Part shown: piece by piece, positions 42,137 through 49,846 of the stretch | Numbering within the stretch: position 1 is the stretch's first letter | Layout of the letters: each line of letters starts with the position of its first letter | Source: Chthoniobacteraceae bacterium | GTDB lineage: Bacteria; Verrucomicrobiota; Verrucomicrobiia; Chthoniobacterales; Chthoniobacteraceae | DNA: 61,914 bases | NCBI GenBank assembly: GCA_028293625.1 | Contig: JAQGOL010000026.1 | Location: forward strand, 1 to 61,914 | Direction: 5' to 3' | Notes under the pieces: model-generated | Database searches by the model: none | What the model saw: the letters and a program-made list of their open reading frames with translations, nothing else | Told to the model about the DNA's origin: nothing | Program-made: the position numbers and the translations under genes

Positions 42137-42811
42137 TTATGTTCGTGCCCGCATTGAGAGCAGACTAATCAGCCCCGCGAAAGCCAATACGATGGTGTCT
42201 GGTTCAGGAATGACTGCCAGATTGGCGATACCGAAACTCTCCGGGTCCTCGCCCCCGGCACTTTTGGTTACCAGCGGGTCAAAAGCCAGATTTGCTCCAT
42301 TGCTTGGGACCATCCATGTTCCGCCTCCGTGGATGGGGCCTTGCTGGCGGCTGAACTGCCCATACGCCTGCCCCGGCGCCAATGTGATTGAAGCGAAATC
42401 GTTTGCCATCAAACCCGGAAACCAGCGTATCCCAAGTCTAAGCCCGGCTGGCACGACATTCTCCGCAAACTCAAATACACGCTCAAGCCGGCCCGCGGTA
42501 TCGGCACCTTTAAACAGGTCAAATCCATTGGTAGATGAGAAGTCACTCTCCGCTCCGCCTCCGGTAGTAAAGATTGCTGAAAGAAGAGTATCATCTCCGC
42601 TCACCCATTGACTGCCGCCATCAGCGAGATCGATCGGGTTAAAGATGCCGTCGCCGCCCAGATTAATTAATTGAAGCAACGAGCCGGCGGGCAACGATTG
42701 GTTCTGCGCTGACTGCAACAGCCCGCCTGCAATGCTGATCACAATGCTGCCGTGGCTCACACCTGAAAGAGACGCGCAGGCGAAAAGCATCATCAACACG
42801 CGCCTCTTCAT
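42137..42811 (-). CDS. PEP-CTERM protein (tandem paralogue A)
   Basis: 224 residues. Signal peptide about 1-21 (LMMLFACASLSGVSHG), then VISIAGGLLQSAQNQSLPAGSLLQLINLGGDGIF and WVSGDDTLL, a beta-rich body. C-terminus VIPEPDTIVLAFAGLISLLSMRART is a PEP-CTERM tail with a short basic end. It overlaps the preceding paralogue by ATGA (42808-42811). Confidence 0.85.
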   Translation of the reverse strand: MKRRVLMMLFACASLSGVSHGSIVISIAGGLLQSAQNQSLPAGSLLQLINLGGDGIFNPIDLADGGSQWVSGDDTLLSAIFTTGGGAESDFSSTNGFDLFKGADTAGRLERVFEFAENVVPAGLRLGIRWFPGLMANDFASITLAPGQAYGQFSRQQGPIHGGGTWMVPSNGANLAFDPLVTKSAGGEDPESFGIANLAVIPEPDTIVLAFAGLISLLSMRART

Positions 42812-43548
42812 TGCGCCATGCGCCGGCGATACCAGCAGAGTGCCGCGAACGTGGCCGCGAAAATTGGGAGAAGCGACCCGGCTTCAGGAACACTCGTTGA
42901 TGCACCCGGCGTCTGGAAACTCGCCACACCGATGTTGTTGAAGTCTGATCCGCCAAAGGCCGTGGTAATCAGCGAATCGAAGATCACTGCGGAACCTGCC
43001 TCCGGCACTATCCATTCCGCGTCTCCATACAGCGACATCCCCTGCCGCGTAAACTGCCCATAAAAACTGCCAGGCGCAGGGGCTGTTGAACCATAGCTAT
43101 TGCTTGCAGCGATGTGGGGAAACCAACGGATGCCAAGCTTGTCGCCCGGATTGAGATTCACATCGAAATCGAAGTTAAAAACTCGATCGAGCGTTCCGGC
43201 CGTTCCCACGCCATCCGTTAGATCAAACGAACCTGCGCTCGCATATCCATCCACATTGGGGATTCCCGAAGCAAAAGGTAAATTTACAACCGAATCATCC
43301 CCGCCTATCCAGGAAGCGAGGCCGATTGAGTCAAAGACACCGTTGGCGCCGAGGTTCACCAGCTGAAGCATCGCCCCTGTTCCCAACGCGCTGCCGGTCT
43401 CAGTGCGGAACTCTCCGCCTGCCATACTGATGGTAATCATCGTGGCATGAGCCAAGCTCGCGCACAGCAAACTGCCCGCTACAAAAAGGGAGAGAATACC
43501 ACCGCCGGGGATCACTGTTTTCATTGGTTTAGCTTGATAAAGGTTCAT
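42808..43548 (-). CDS. PEP-CTERM-like protein (tandem paralogue B)
   Basis: 246 residues from ATG 43548, which overlaps the stop of the TIGR02597-like gene as ATGA (a start at 43524 would also fit the signal peptide MKTVIPGGGILSLFVAGSLL). The body repeats its neighbour's pattern: MITISMAGGEFRTETGSALG, LQLVNLGANGVFDSIGL, WIGGDDSVV, FDFDVNLNPGDKLGIRWFP. The end SVPEAGSLLPIFAATFAAL with WYRRRMAQ is a PEP-CTERM-like signal with V-P-E-A in place of PEP. Exported, likely surface-sorted; function unknown. Confidence 0.82.
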   Translation of the reverse strand: MNLYQAKPMKTVIPGGGILSLFVAGSLLCASLAHATMITISMAGGEFRTETGSALGTGAMLQLVNLGANGVFDSIGLASWIGGDDSVVNLPFASGIPNVDGYASAGSFDLTDGVGTAGTLDRVFNFDFDVNLNPGDKLGIRWFPHIAASNSYGSTAPAPGSFYGQFTRQGMSLYGDAEWIVPEAGSAVIFDSLITTAFGGSDFNNIGVASFQTPGASTSVPEAGSLLPIFAATFAALCWYRRRMAQ

Positions 43549-44693
43549 TCGGTTACCGGCATCGGCTGCACCCAATCCTTGCCCGGGTTGCCTATTGCTT
43601 TACGGATGATGTAGGCGCGGCCCGGCTCAAGAATCACGTCGTTGCCCACGGTGGTTGAAGCAGATCCGGCCTGCCGCCATCCTTGCCCCGCCAGATAATA
43701 ATAGATGCGGGCCGGAGCGCGATTGAACCCTGCCTGACCGTTGGCCCATTCAAGCAACAAATCGGTGCGGCGCAGGATGCTAGGCGAGGATTGGACCACG
43801 CTTTGACTCGGAGTAACGGCGTCTACCAAGCCTGAGGCGTTAAGCCTCACTGGCTCCGCCTGCGCCAGCGCCACATAGAAGTCGTTGGACTGTGTTGCAG
43901 ACGCGCCCTGCACAAATACAACCGCCTGCTCCCGCAGCGGCACCCCTACAACAATCATACTCAACGCTTCCATCCCCTTGCGACGCACCAAAAACGGCTC
44001 GCCCGCTCCAATCGGTTGCTCGCCCATGTCTATAACTCCTCCTCCTCGAACACGCCATCCTTCTCCTTCCACATAGAAAAATTCTCGAGAAGGCGCCTTG
44101 TTCGTGCCGACGCGGTCCTGGTCATATAGGAGCACCGAATCTTTAATCACAAAATCATTGGGCTGCTTCTCAATTATCACTTCGTCTTCATTGTTGCCGA
44201 ACAGAGAGCCGACCGTCCACGCCGGCCGAATGCGAACCGTATCCCCAAACGCCAGCGCCCCCAGTGGATGCGCGGTCAGGTCGTCGCCTTCGGTCTCTAC
44301 AACGATGCCGTCCCCGGAGTTGTCAAGAATCCGGTAGGAGACCCCTTTTAAGTGGCCTGATGTAAACTCCACATGATATGCCCCTTGAGGAACGCCGCCG
44401 GGCCCGATTCCTGTGGCAAAGCGCCTGGGCGTAAATCCCGCGGCCGCGCAAATAATCTGGTTGGGTTGAACCGCTGTGACCTTTGCATAAGTCGTGGCCG
44501 CCCGAAAGAGAGGCACTGAAACATGGTTATCCGAAGCGCCATTCAGCTCGACCGCAAAATATCCCGCAGGCGGCGAGGAAGCTAATTCAACCATCTCGGC
44601 ACAGGCAGATTCCCGTGCAACAACAAGAGCTACTGCGCCGCAAAGAAACAGGAAATAACGAGGGCACTGAAACAGATGAGAAAAGTAGTTCAC
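43545..44693 (-). CDS. Secreted protein resembling verrucomicrobial TIGR02597
   Basis: 382 residues if GTG 44693 is used; the frame is open to GTG 44747, which overlaps the preceding gene. The protein has a hydrophobic leader (YFLFLCGAVALVV) and a beta-rich body with VPLFRAATTYAKVTAVQPNQI, GVPQGAYHVEFTSGHLKGVSYRILDN, FGDTVRIRPAWTVGSLF and a related second half (DFYVALAQAEPVRLNASGL, LRRTDLLLEWANGQAGF). This matches, from memory, the conserved hypothetical family TIGR02597 of Verrucomicrobia, where it also travels with PEP-CTERM proteins. Its start codon is uncertain. It is the first of a three-gene coupled set. Confidence 0.7.
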   Translation of the reverse strand: MNYFSHLFQCPRYFLFLCGAVALVVARESACAEMVELASSPPAGYFAVELNGASDNHVSVPLFRAATTYAKVTAVQPNQIICAAAGFTPRRFATGIGPGGVPQGAYHVEFTSGHLKGVSYRILDNSGDGIVVETEGDDLTAHPLGALAFGDTVRIRPAWTVGSLFGNNEDEVIIEKQPNDFVIKDSVLLYDQDRVGTNKAPSREFFYVEGEGWRVRGGGVIDMGEQPIGAGEPFLVRRKGMEALSMIVVGVPLREQAVVFVQGASATQSNDFYVALAQAEPVRLNASGLVDAVTPSQSVVQSSPSILRRTDLLLEWANGQAGFNRAPARIYYYLAGQGWRQAGSASTTVGNDVILEPGRAYIIRKAIGNPGKDWVQPMPVTE

Positions 44694-44728
44694 TGGAGTA
44701 GGAAAAATACGGTTAGCCGAAGTGAATG

Positions 44729-46006
44729 TTAGCGTTTGCCGGGGCACGTTGCGCAGCCCGCGCTGCCGCGCACCACATTGACTGAACCTGGAGCAGACCC
44801 GCTGCCGCTGGCCGCCATCGTGACCGTCTTTGAATCACGCATCGCGGCCTGGAACCGCTCCCATTTATTAAAGCCCGCCAGACCACCTTCCAGATAGAAG
44901 GCGTTTGCAGAAGCACCCGCTTCTTCAATTGTGCGGTAATGCTCCCCGTGATCCGTTACAAAGAGAAGTTGTTCACTCGCGGACATGCCAGCCAGCAACG
45001 GCGCCAACGATTCCTTCCACTGCTCTTTCGTCCAGGCCGGATCATAGATCAATATTTTCGCCCCTGTCATTCCAGCGGCACCTTTTACCTGGTGCGCGCT
45101 TGCCTGGACGATTCTCCAGCCGCTTTCGATTGTCCACTCATCAAACTGACTTGGCGGGATCGTCATCACCTCGGCCATTTCAGAAAGCGAACCCGAGAGC
45201 GCTTTCCCGGCTCGCGTCCATGCGCGCAGACCGCCGGCCAAAATCCGCACGGATGCCGCGCCGCGCGATTCCAATTGTGTGATCTCTTTCAGGAGCTCCC
45301 CATCCTGATGTCCCTCCGCAATGAGGATCACCTGTTTTCCATTGAGAAAACCAAGCGTCTTGAGCAGGTGCGGAGGGAAATGCATTGCACCGGGAATGCT
45401 CAGGCGTTCGAACTTGGCCCGGGGTCTGACATCGAGAAGCACTGGCGCGCTGCCATTGCTTCGCAACGCTTCCATTTCAGCCATGCTTATATAGGAGGCA
45501 ACCGGAACCTCCTGCTTAAGACGCGGGTTTGAGACCAGGCCTTTCCATTGAAATTGAATCAGACGGCGATTCGCGCGGTTGGTCTCAACCAGCACCTCCG
45601 CCCTCGCAACCCCGGGTGCGGGCGCCCGATAGAGCAACTTCACACTTCCTGTTTCTCCCGCCTCAATCTCGCTTGGAAACTTCACAATGCTCAAACACGA
45701 GCACGAAGATTCCACTCGCAAAATCTTCAATCGCTCCGCGCCAGGATTCCTAATTACAAACTCGTGACTGATTTCAGCGCCAGACCGAGCCCTCCCGAAA
45801 TCAAAGCCTGCCTCCGCCTCCACTGCACTCTCGCCAGGCCCGGCTTTGAGACCTTCATTTCCTATTTTCGGCTTGTGAAACTCATGCAAAAAGAGCGCCA
45901 AAGCCCCGGCACTCGCCATAATGAATACTGCCGCTGAAATAATAAAAGGCCGGCGGCGCCGTGCCGTTACGGTGACGGCTATTTCAGAAGTTGGCGGCGG
46001 TTGCAT
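44729..46006 (-). CDS. DUF1573 domain fused to two rhodanese-like domains lacking the catalytic Cys
   Basis: 425 residues from ATG 46006 (TTG 46042 is an alternative). One membrane helix (about 20-41), a DUF1573 domain (about 65-157: FDFGRARSGAEISHEFVIRNPG, LRVESSCSCLSIVKFP, GETGSVKLLY), then a rhodanese-like domain (about 171-271) whose active-site loop reads LIAEGHQDG, without the cysteine of C-x5-R, and a second similar unit (about 285-395, LLFVTDHGEHYRT) also without it. The tail ends CATCPGKR. It is therefore a membrane-anchored periplasmic protein, probably a binding or redox-scaffold partner of the divergent rhodanese and MauE-like proteins. Confidence 0.82.
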   Translation of the reverse strand: MQPPPTSEIAVTVTARRRRPFIISAAVFIMASAGALALFLHEFHKPKIGNEGLKAGPGESAVEAEAGFDFGRARSGAEISHEFVIRNPGAERLKILRVESSCSCLSIVKFPSEIEAGETGSVKLLYRAPAPGVARAEVLVETNRANRRLIQFQWKGLVSNPRLKQEVPVASYISMAEMEALRSNGSAPVLLDVRPRAKFERLSIPGAMHFPPHLLKTLGFLNGKQVILIAEGHQDGELLKEITQLESRGAASVRILAGGLRAWTRAGKALSGSLSEMAEVMTIPPSQFDEWTIESGWRIVQASAHQVKGAAGMTGAKILIYDPAWTKEQWKESLAPLLAGMSASEQLLFVTDHGEHYRTIEEAGASANAFYLEGGLAGFNKWERFQAAMRDSKTVTMAASGSGSAPGSVNVVRGSAGCATCPGKR

Positions 46007-46129
46007 TGGGTGAAAAAGCGCTCTGAGCAGGATCAAGAACAAATCGCCTTGGTTTTGAATATGGCGCCGGGGGGAATTATTCCCGAGCCGCCCTTAACGA
46101 TGACAATCTGTTGTTATGTGATTAATGAT

Positions 46130-46147
46130 TTGACTCTTTCGAGTCAA
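46130..46147. promoter_or_regulatory. Palindrome in the divergent promoter region
   Basis: TTGACTC-TTTC-GAGTCAA is a perfect 7-bp inverted repeat in the AT-rich 181-bp gap between the divergent redox genes. TTGTTG at about 46110 and CAACAA just after it add outer arms. It could be an operator or a transcript hairpin. Confidence 0.4.
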
Positions 46148-46187
46148 CAACAAGTCAATCAATTCTTGCTTTAAATTAATTTAATTT

Positions 46188-46850
46188 GTGCTCCTTCAGC
46201 GTGAAATAGATAACATTCATTTTCACCTTTCGATTTCTGTAAAATCAGCTGTTTCCCAAACATTCAGAGAACGCCGGCAATCGACGGTTGCCACCTCCGC
46301 TTTGTCCCATCAATTACGCCACGTCCTTCTTACGGATCTCATCGCCCTGGCGCTAATCTTCGTCGTTGCGCTTTTGATCGGGCTCGTTCGCAACCAATTA
46401 AGCGCCATTCCTCTTGAGATCCCTTATCAGTCCAAACAGGCACGCCTCACGACTGCATCGCTTTCGCTTCCTCCTATCGGACCTGACCAGCCGAATCTGT
46501 CGCGGCAATACATTACTCAAACCGGTCTATCGACTTTGCTCCAAAAAAAACACGCGTTGCTCATCGACGCCCGCCCGGGTTTGTTTCACCAGGCCGGACA
46601 TCTGCCCGGCGCACTTTCTTTACCCCGCGCGAGCTTTAGAGAGAGCTACTTTTCGTTACGCGCCCAGCTTGAAGAAGCTTCGCGGCGCCGGACTCCGATT
46701 GTGGTCTACTGCCAGAACGTGGAATGTGAAGATAGCGAAATGGTAGCCGATACCCTGCGACATCTTGGCCTAAATAATGTCCTCGTCTTGCGTGAAGGGT
46801 TCCGGGCTTGGGAAGATGCAAACCTGCTTATCGAACCAAAGCGTCGCTAA
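46188..46850 (+). CDS. Membrane-anchored rhodanese
   Basis: 220 residues if GTG 46188 is the start; the true start could be later (TTG around 46302). One membrane helix at about 49-68 (DLIALALIFVVALLIGLV). Rhodanese domain about 107-217 with LLIDARPGLFHQAGHLPGALS and the active-site cysteine C175 in VYCQNVECEDS, followed by the DTLRHLGLNNVLVLREGFRAW ending. It is a sulfur-carrying or thiol-transferring domain facing the periplasm if the helix is the anchor. The MauE-like gene begins 11 nt after its stop, so the two are one operon. Confidence 0.8.
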   Translation: MLLQREIDNIHFHLSISVKSAVSQTFRERRQSTVATSALSHQLRHVLLTDLIALALIFVVALLIGLVRNQLSAIPLEIPYQSKQARLTTASLSLPPIGPDQPNLSRQYITQTGLSTLLQKKHALLIDARPGLFHQAGHLPGALSLPRASFRESYFSLRAQLEEASRRRTPIVVYCQNVECEDSEMVADTLRHLGLNNVLVLREGFRAWEDANLLIEPKRR

Positions 46851-46861
46851 AACCTGGGCGC

Positions 46862-47338
46862 ATGAAAATCTCTTATCCAACCCTCGCCCGCTGGATACTC
46901 GCAGCCGTTTTTGGGTACGCGGGCTGGCAAAAGGTCAAAGAGCCCGCGGCGTTTGCGGATAGCGTTGCAGCCTACCAACTTCTTGGCCCTGTTTCTATCA
47001 GCCTGGCTGCAATTGCGCTTCCTACTCTCGAACTCCTGACAGCAGTCTTGCTTATTATAAACCGGCCGCGGCGTTTGGGAACCGTGGCGGCGGCTGCAAT
47101 GACCGCTTTATTCACCGTGTCACTCGCTTCGGTGCTCGCGCGAGGCCTGCAGATCGACTGTGGCTGTTTTGGTTCAGGCAAAGCGGCGCCAACCAGCACT
47201 TGGCCGGCCTTCGCCCGCGCTTTACTACTCTTCGCCATTGCCACCGCGCTTTACCTGTTTGAACTGCTGAAGAGATCTCCCGAAAGCCCGACGGCTGGCA
47301 TTTCGAACCCAGCCTCAGACGTCCGGATCGAAAAATAA
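46862..47338 (+). CDS. MauE/DoxX-like redox membrane protein
   Basis: 158 residues with four membrane segments (about 9-24, 44-64, 71-90, 115-138). The motif QIDCGCFGSG (about 99-108) is the redox cysteine pair of MauE/DoxX-associated proteins, thought to pass electrons to disulfide-forming partners. It starts 11 nt after the rhodanese gene. Together with the rhodanese and the divergent DUF1573 protein it makes a redox module. ATG 46862. Confidence 0.86.
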   Translation: MKISYPTLARWILAAVFGYAGWQKVKEPAAFADSVAAYQLLGPVSISLAAIALPTLELLTAVLLIINRPRRLGTVAAAAMTALFTVSLASVLARGLQIDCGCFGSGKAAPTSTWPAFARALLLFAIATALYLFELLKRSPESPTAGISNPASDVRIEK

Positions 47339-47340
47339 CT

Positions 47341-49467
47341 TCATTGAATCCTGCCTACGCGCAATTCCAAAAAACGTTTGCCAGACCCGCCTTCAACCGC
47401 CACCGAGTCCCGCATTTTCTTGCGAATAAAACCTTCAGGCAGATTTTCCTGGGTAACCGCCAGCACGGTAGTTGCAGGCGTCCAGTTACTCTTAGGCGTT
47501 TTCAGGCTGTCAGCGGCCACCACCGTGCAGGCAAGGCCCGGATCGTCGGTGCGCTGGCGGTAGGTCATTGTCAGGTAATGCAGGCCGTTGTATTCCTCGA
47601 CCCGGACCTCAGGCCCGGCAAAATCATCGGGATTCGTCGGATCGCTCCCTGTGGCATACTCCAGTGCGTTGGGAAGTTCGTCCCCGTCGCCGTCGGCCGA
47701 TTCACCAACAATCGCGGGATCGGTTACTCCGGGCCAATAGCGGTTCTTCCAGGCATCGTAAAGAAGCCCGGCCGTGACGGTGATCATGGTTGACTTGCGG
47801 TCGCCAAGCTTTCCATCGGAGGCAGCAAACTGGACGGGATAGTTCCCCGTTTGCTCGGCTCCCGGTCGCCACTCAAAAACCGCCGTGCCATGGCCGTTAT
47901 CCGAGAAGCTGGCGCCCACGGGCAATGAAGCCACTGTGATCGCCACAGGATCGCCATCGGCATCGCTGGCTTGCACAATAAATCCAATTAAACTTCCCAC
48001 ACGCGCCACGCGGTCGGCTGGTTGCCGCAAAACTGGCGCGCGGTTCCCGCTTCCTGGACTCCCGAAATTGACGGCATACGAAGCCCCGCCCACATTATTG
48101 ATATCGAAGATATTCAGAAAATAGTTCCACCGCTGCACATCCGGCAGATAAGTCGAGGAGAGCCATGCATTGGCAAGGTTGATTGGCTTACCATCGCTGC
48201 GCATCGCTGAGTTCACAACCTTCGAGCCGCCAAACGGGTCAGCCAGTTTGATATAAGAAAACCCTGAACTTGCAGGCGCGGTGATTTGGTATCCTGAAGC
48301 AATCGGGCCAATCCCAGCAAAGGAGCTCAGATCCACCACACTCCCATCGTAGTTCTCCGACTCATAAACCCGGAGGGTATCGCCATCAAGCGCCAGGAAA
48401 TCGCGGATACTGTCCCGGCCGGAAAGATCAACAAGCACGTCGCGGATCAGCCGATGCGCGTTTAAATCTGTAATGAGCGAAGTCAGCTGTCCGCCCAGTT
48501 CATCCGCATGCGTAAACGTCGCGCTAAAATCGACAAACCGCCCATAAAGCGACGTGGTCATGATCCAGCGCCCGACAGCAGACCTGTTGGGCGCGATGTT
48601 GCCAAAGTCGGCAAGCAGGCTTGGCGTGGAGGGCTGGCCGTTTATCTCGCTTCCTTCAATCCTGAAGTTGATCAGAAGCCCCTGCTTGTTCTCCACGATC
48701 CGAGGCTGGCTCGATTCAATCTTTAGTTTTCTGGCCGCGCCATACCCCGAGTTCTTTATCCGGACTCCCAGGCTGAACGGAATCGATGGTTCAATCAAAG
48801 GCGTAAACGGATCATCGCCATAAACATCAAACGGCAAAAAATAATCGAGCGCGAGCATTGGCATCGGCTCAACACGGATTGAGTCCGGCGCAACATCAAC
48901 CACCGACTCCGCACCGCTGGAGGTATACGTCAGCTTTGCTCCAACAAAATAGAGTGTCCCGGTTGGATCGCTCCCGGCCGAGGATGGCGCCGGCACAATC
49001 AGCCAGCGCAGCTTTTCTTCTCCGCCACCTGCCACCCGTTCCGGCAACGCGGGACTGCTGGTCAGGCGCACGAAAAATTTGGCACCCGTGTTATTTGAAT
49101 CCGAGGTGGCAACCACAGGCTTCTTATCCTGATCAAGAAAGTTCAGAACCACCTTCACGTTTTCCAAGTCGACAGGCCCCCCATTCTTCACATTCATCCG
49201 CGCCTCAAACCCCTGCCGCTCCAAAGTAAGATCCTGGTCTATCTCAATCTTCACCCGGACACAGATGGAGTCCTGACAACGCGCCGACTGCGCAAATAGT
49301 GCCCACGCAACAAATCCATAACCACATGTCCGAATTAAGGATTCACCAAACGAGAGGCAGAATAAATCCCTCAGGGCAATTGCGAATCGCGCATATCCTC
49401 CTGAAAATGCCAGCCAAGTGACAACAAGTCTAGAGTGAACCGCCAGATTTGAAGCTAAGATTTTCAT
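47341..49467 (-). CDS. Secreted Ig-domain protein coupled to the Rhs/immunity locus
   Basis: 708 residues. A hydrophobic N-terminal region (GFVAWALFAQSARCQ about 49-63) acts as signal. The main body is beta-rich and contains CARDB-like sequence (about 75-135: GFEARMNVKNGGPVDLENVKVVLNF, SLGVRIKNSGYGAARKLKIESS) and a putative Ig/cadherin-like domain (about 475-575: APVLRQPADRVARVGSLIGF, QTGNYPVQFAASDGKL). A calcium-rich linker-like region GESADGDGDELPNALEYATGSDPTNPDD follows. It starts in an ATGA overlap with the small immunity-like gene and is thus likely part of the same transcript as the giant Rhs gene. It resembles other large Verrucomicrobia secreted proteins; no enzyme was recognised. Confidence 0.75.
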   Translation of the reverse strand: MKILASNLAVHSRLVVTWLAFSGGYARFAIALRDLFCLSFGESLIRTCGYGFVAWALFAQSARCQDSICVRVKIEIDQDLTLERQGFEARMNVKNGGPVDLENVKVVLNFLDQDKKPVVATSDSNNTGAKFFVRLTSSPALPERVAGGGEEKLRWLIVPAPSSAGSDPTGTLYFVGAKLTYTSSGAESVVDVAPDSIRVEPMPMLALDYFLPFDVYGDDPFTPLIEPSIPFSLGVRIKNSGYGAARKLKIESSQPRIVENKQGLLINFRIEGSEINGQPSTPSLLADFGNIAPNRSAVGRWIMTTSLYGRFVDFSATFTHADELGGQLTSLITDLNAHRLIRDVLVDLSGRDSIRDFLALDGDTLRVYESENYDGSVVDLSSFAGIGPIASGYQITAPASSGFSYIKLADPFGGSKVVNSAMRSDGKPINLANAWLSSTYLPDVQRWNYFLNIFDINNVGGASYAVNFGSPGSGNRAPVLRQPADRVARVGSLIGFIVQASDADGDPVAITVASLPVGASFSDNGHGTAVFEWRPGAEQTGNYPVQFAASDGKLGDRKSTMITVTAGLLYDAWKNRYWPGVTDPAIVGESADGDGDELPNALEYATGSDPTNPDDFAGPEVRVEEYNGLHYLTMTYRQRTDDPGLACTVVAADSLKTPKSNWTPATTVLAVTQENLPEGFIRKKMRDSVAVEGGSGKRFLELRVGRIQ

Positions 49468-49844
49468 GTTGGGTCATTCGCGTTGAAAGCTACATATAGG
49501 CTATGGCGCTTTTCATTCAGGTTTTGCTCAATCGTATTCGCCACACCGCCAACAACTTTAGAATCGAAAGAAAGATCATTTAAACTGCCCATTCCCCCAA
49601 ACAAGAGAATGCGAAGGTAATCCATTTGCCTGCAGGTCACCGGCGAATCCTGTCGATCGAGCATCTCTGCGATTATTTTGAGCATTGAATACCACTGAAG
49701 CGCTTTTGGATCCGACACTTTGTCGTGTCCTTTAGCATACTCACTACCGTTCCAATGCAACGCACTTCCGCTCGAAGAGTGGATTAACGGTTCTAACTCC
49801 GCCGCGACTGCGTTGAGATTTTCAATAAAGTATTTTTTGTTCAT
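49464..49844 (-). CDS. Putative immunity protein for the Rhs C-terminal domain
   Basis: 126 residues, helical, no signal peptide or membrane helix, so cytoplasmic as expected of an immunity protein. It starts 2 nt after the stop of the giant Rhs gene and overlaps the next gene by ATGA. I recognise no known immunity family. Its sequence is noticeably more AT-rich than the genes around it (for example TTTTTTGTTCATT at its start), the usual sign of an exchanged toxin-immunity module. The assignment rests on position, size and composition, not on homology. Confidence 0.55.
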   Translation of the reverse strand: MNKKYFIENLNAVAAELEPLIHSSSGSALHWNGSEYAKGHDKVSDPKALQWYSMLKIIAEMLDRQDSPVTCRQMDYLRILLFGGMGSLNDLSFDSKVVGGVANTIEQNLNEKRHSLYVAFNANDPT

Positions 49845-49846
49845 TG

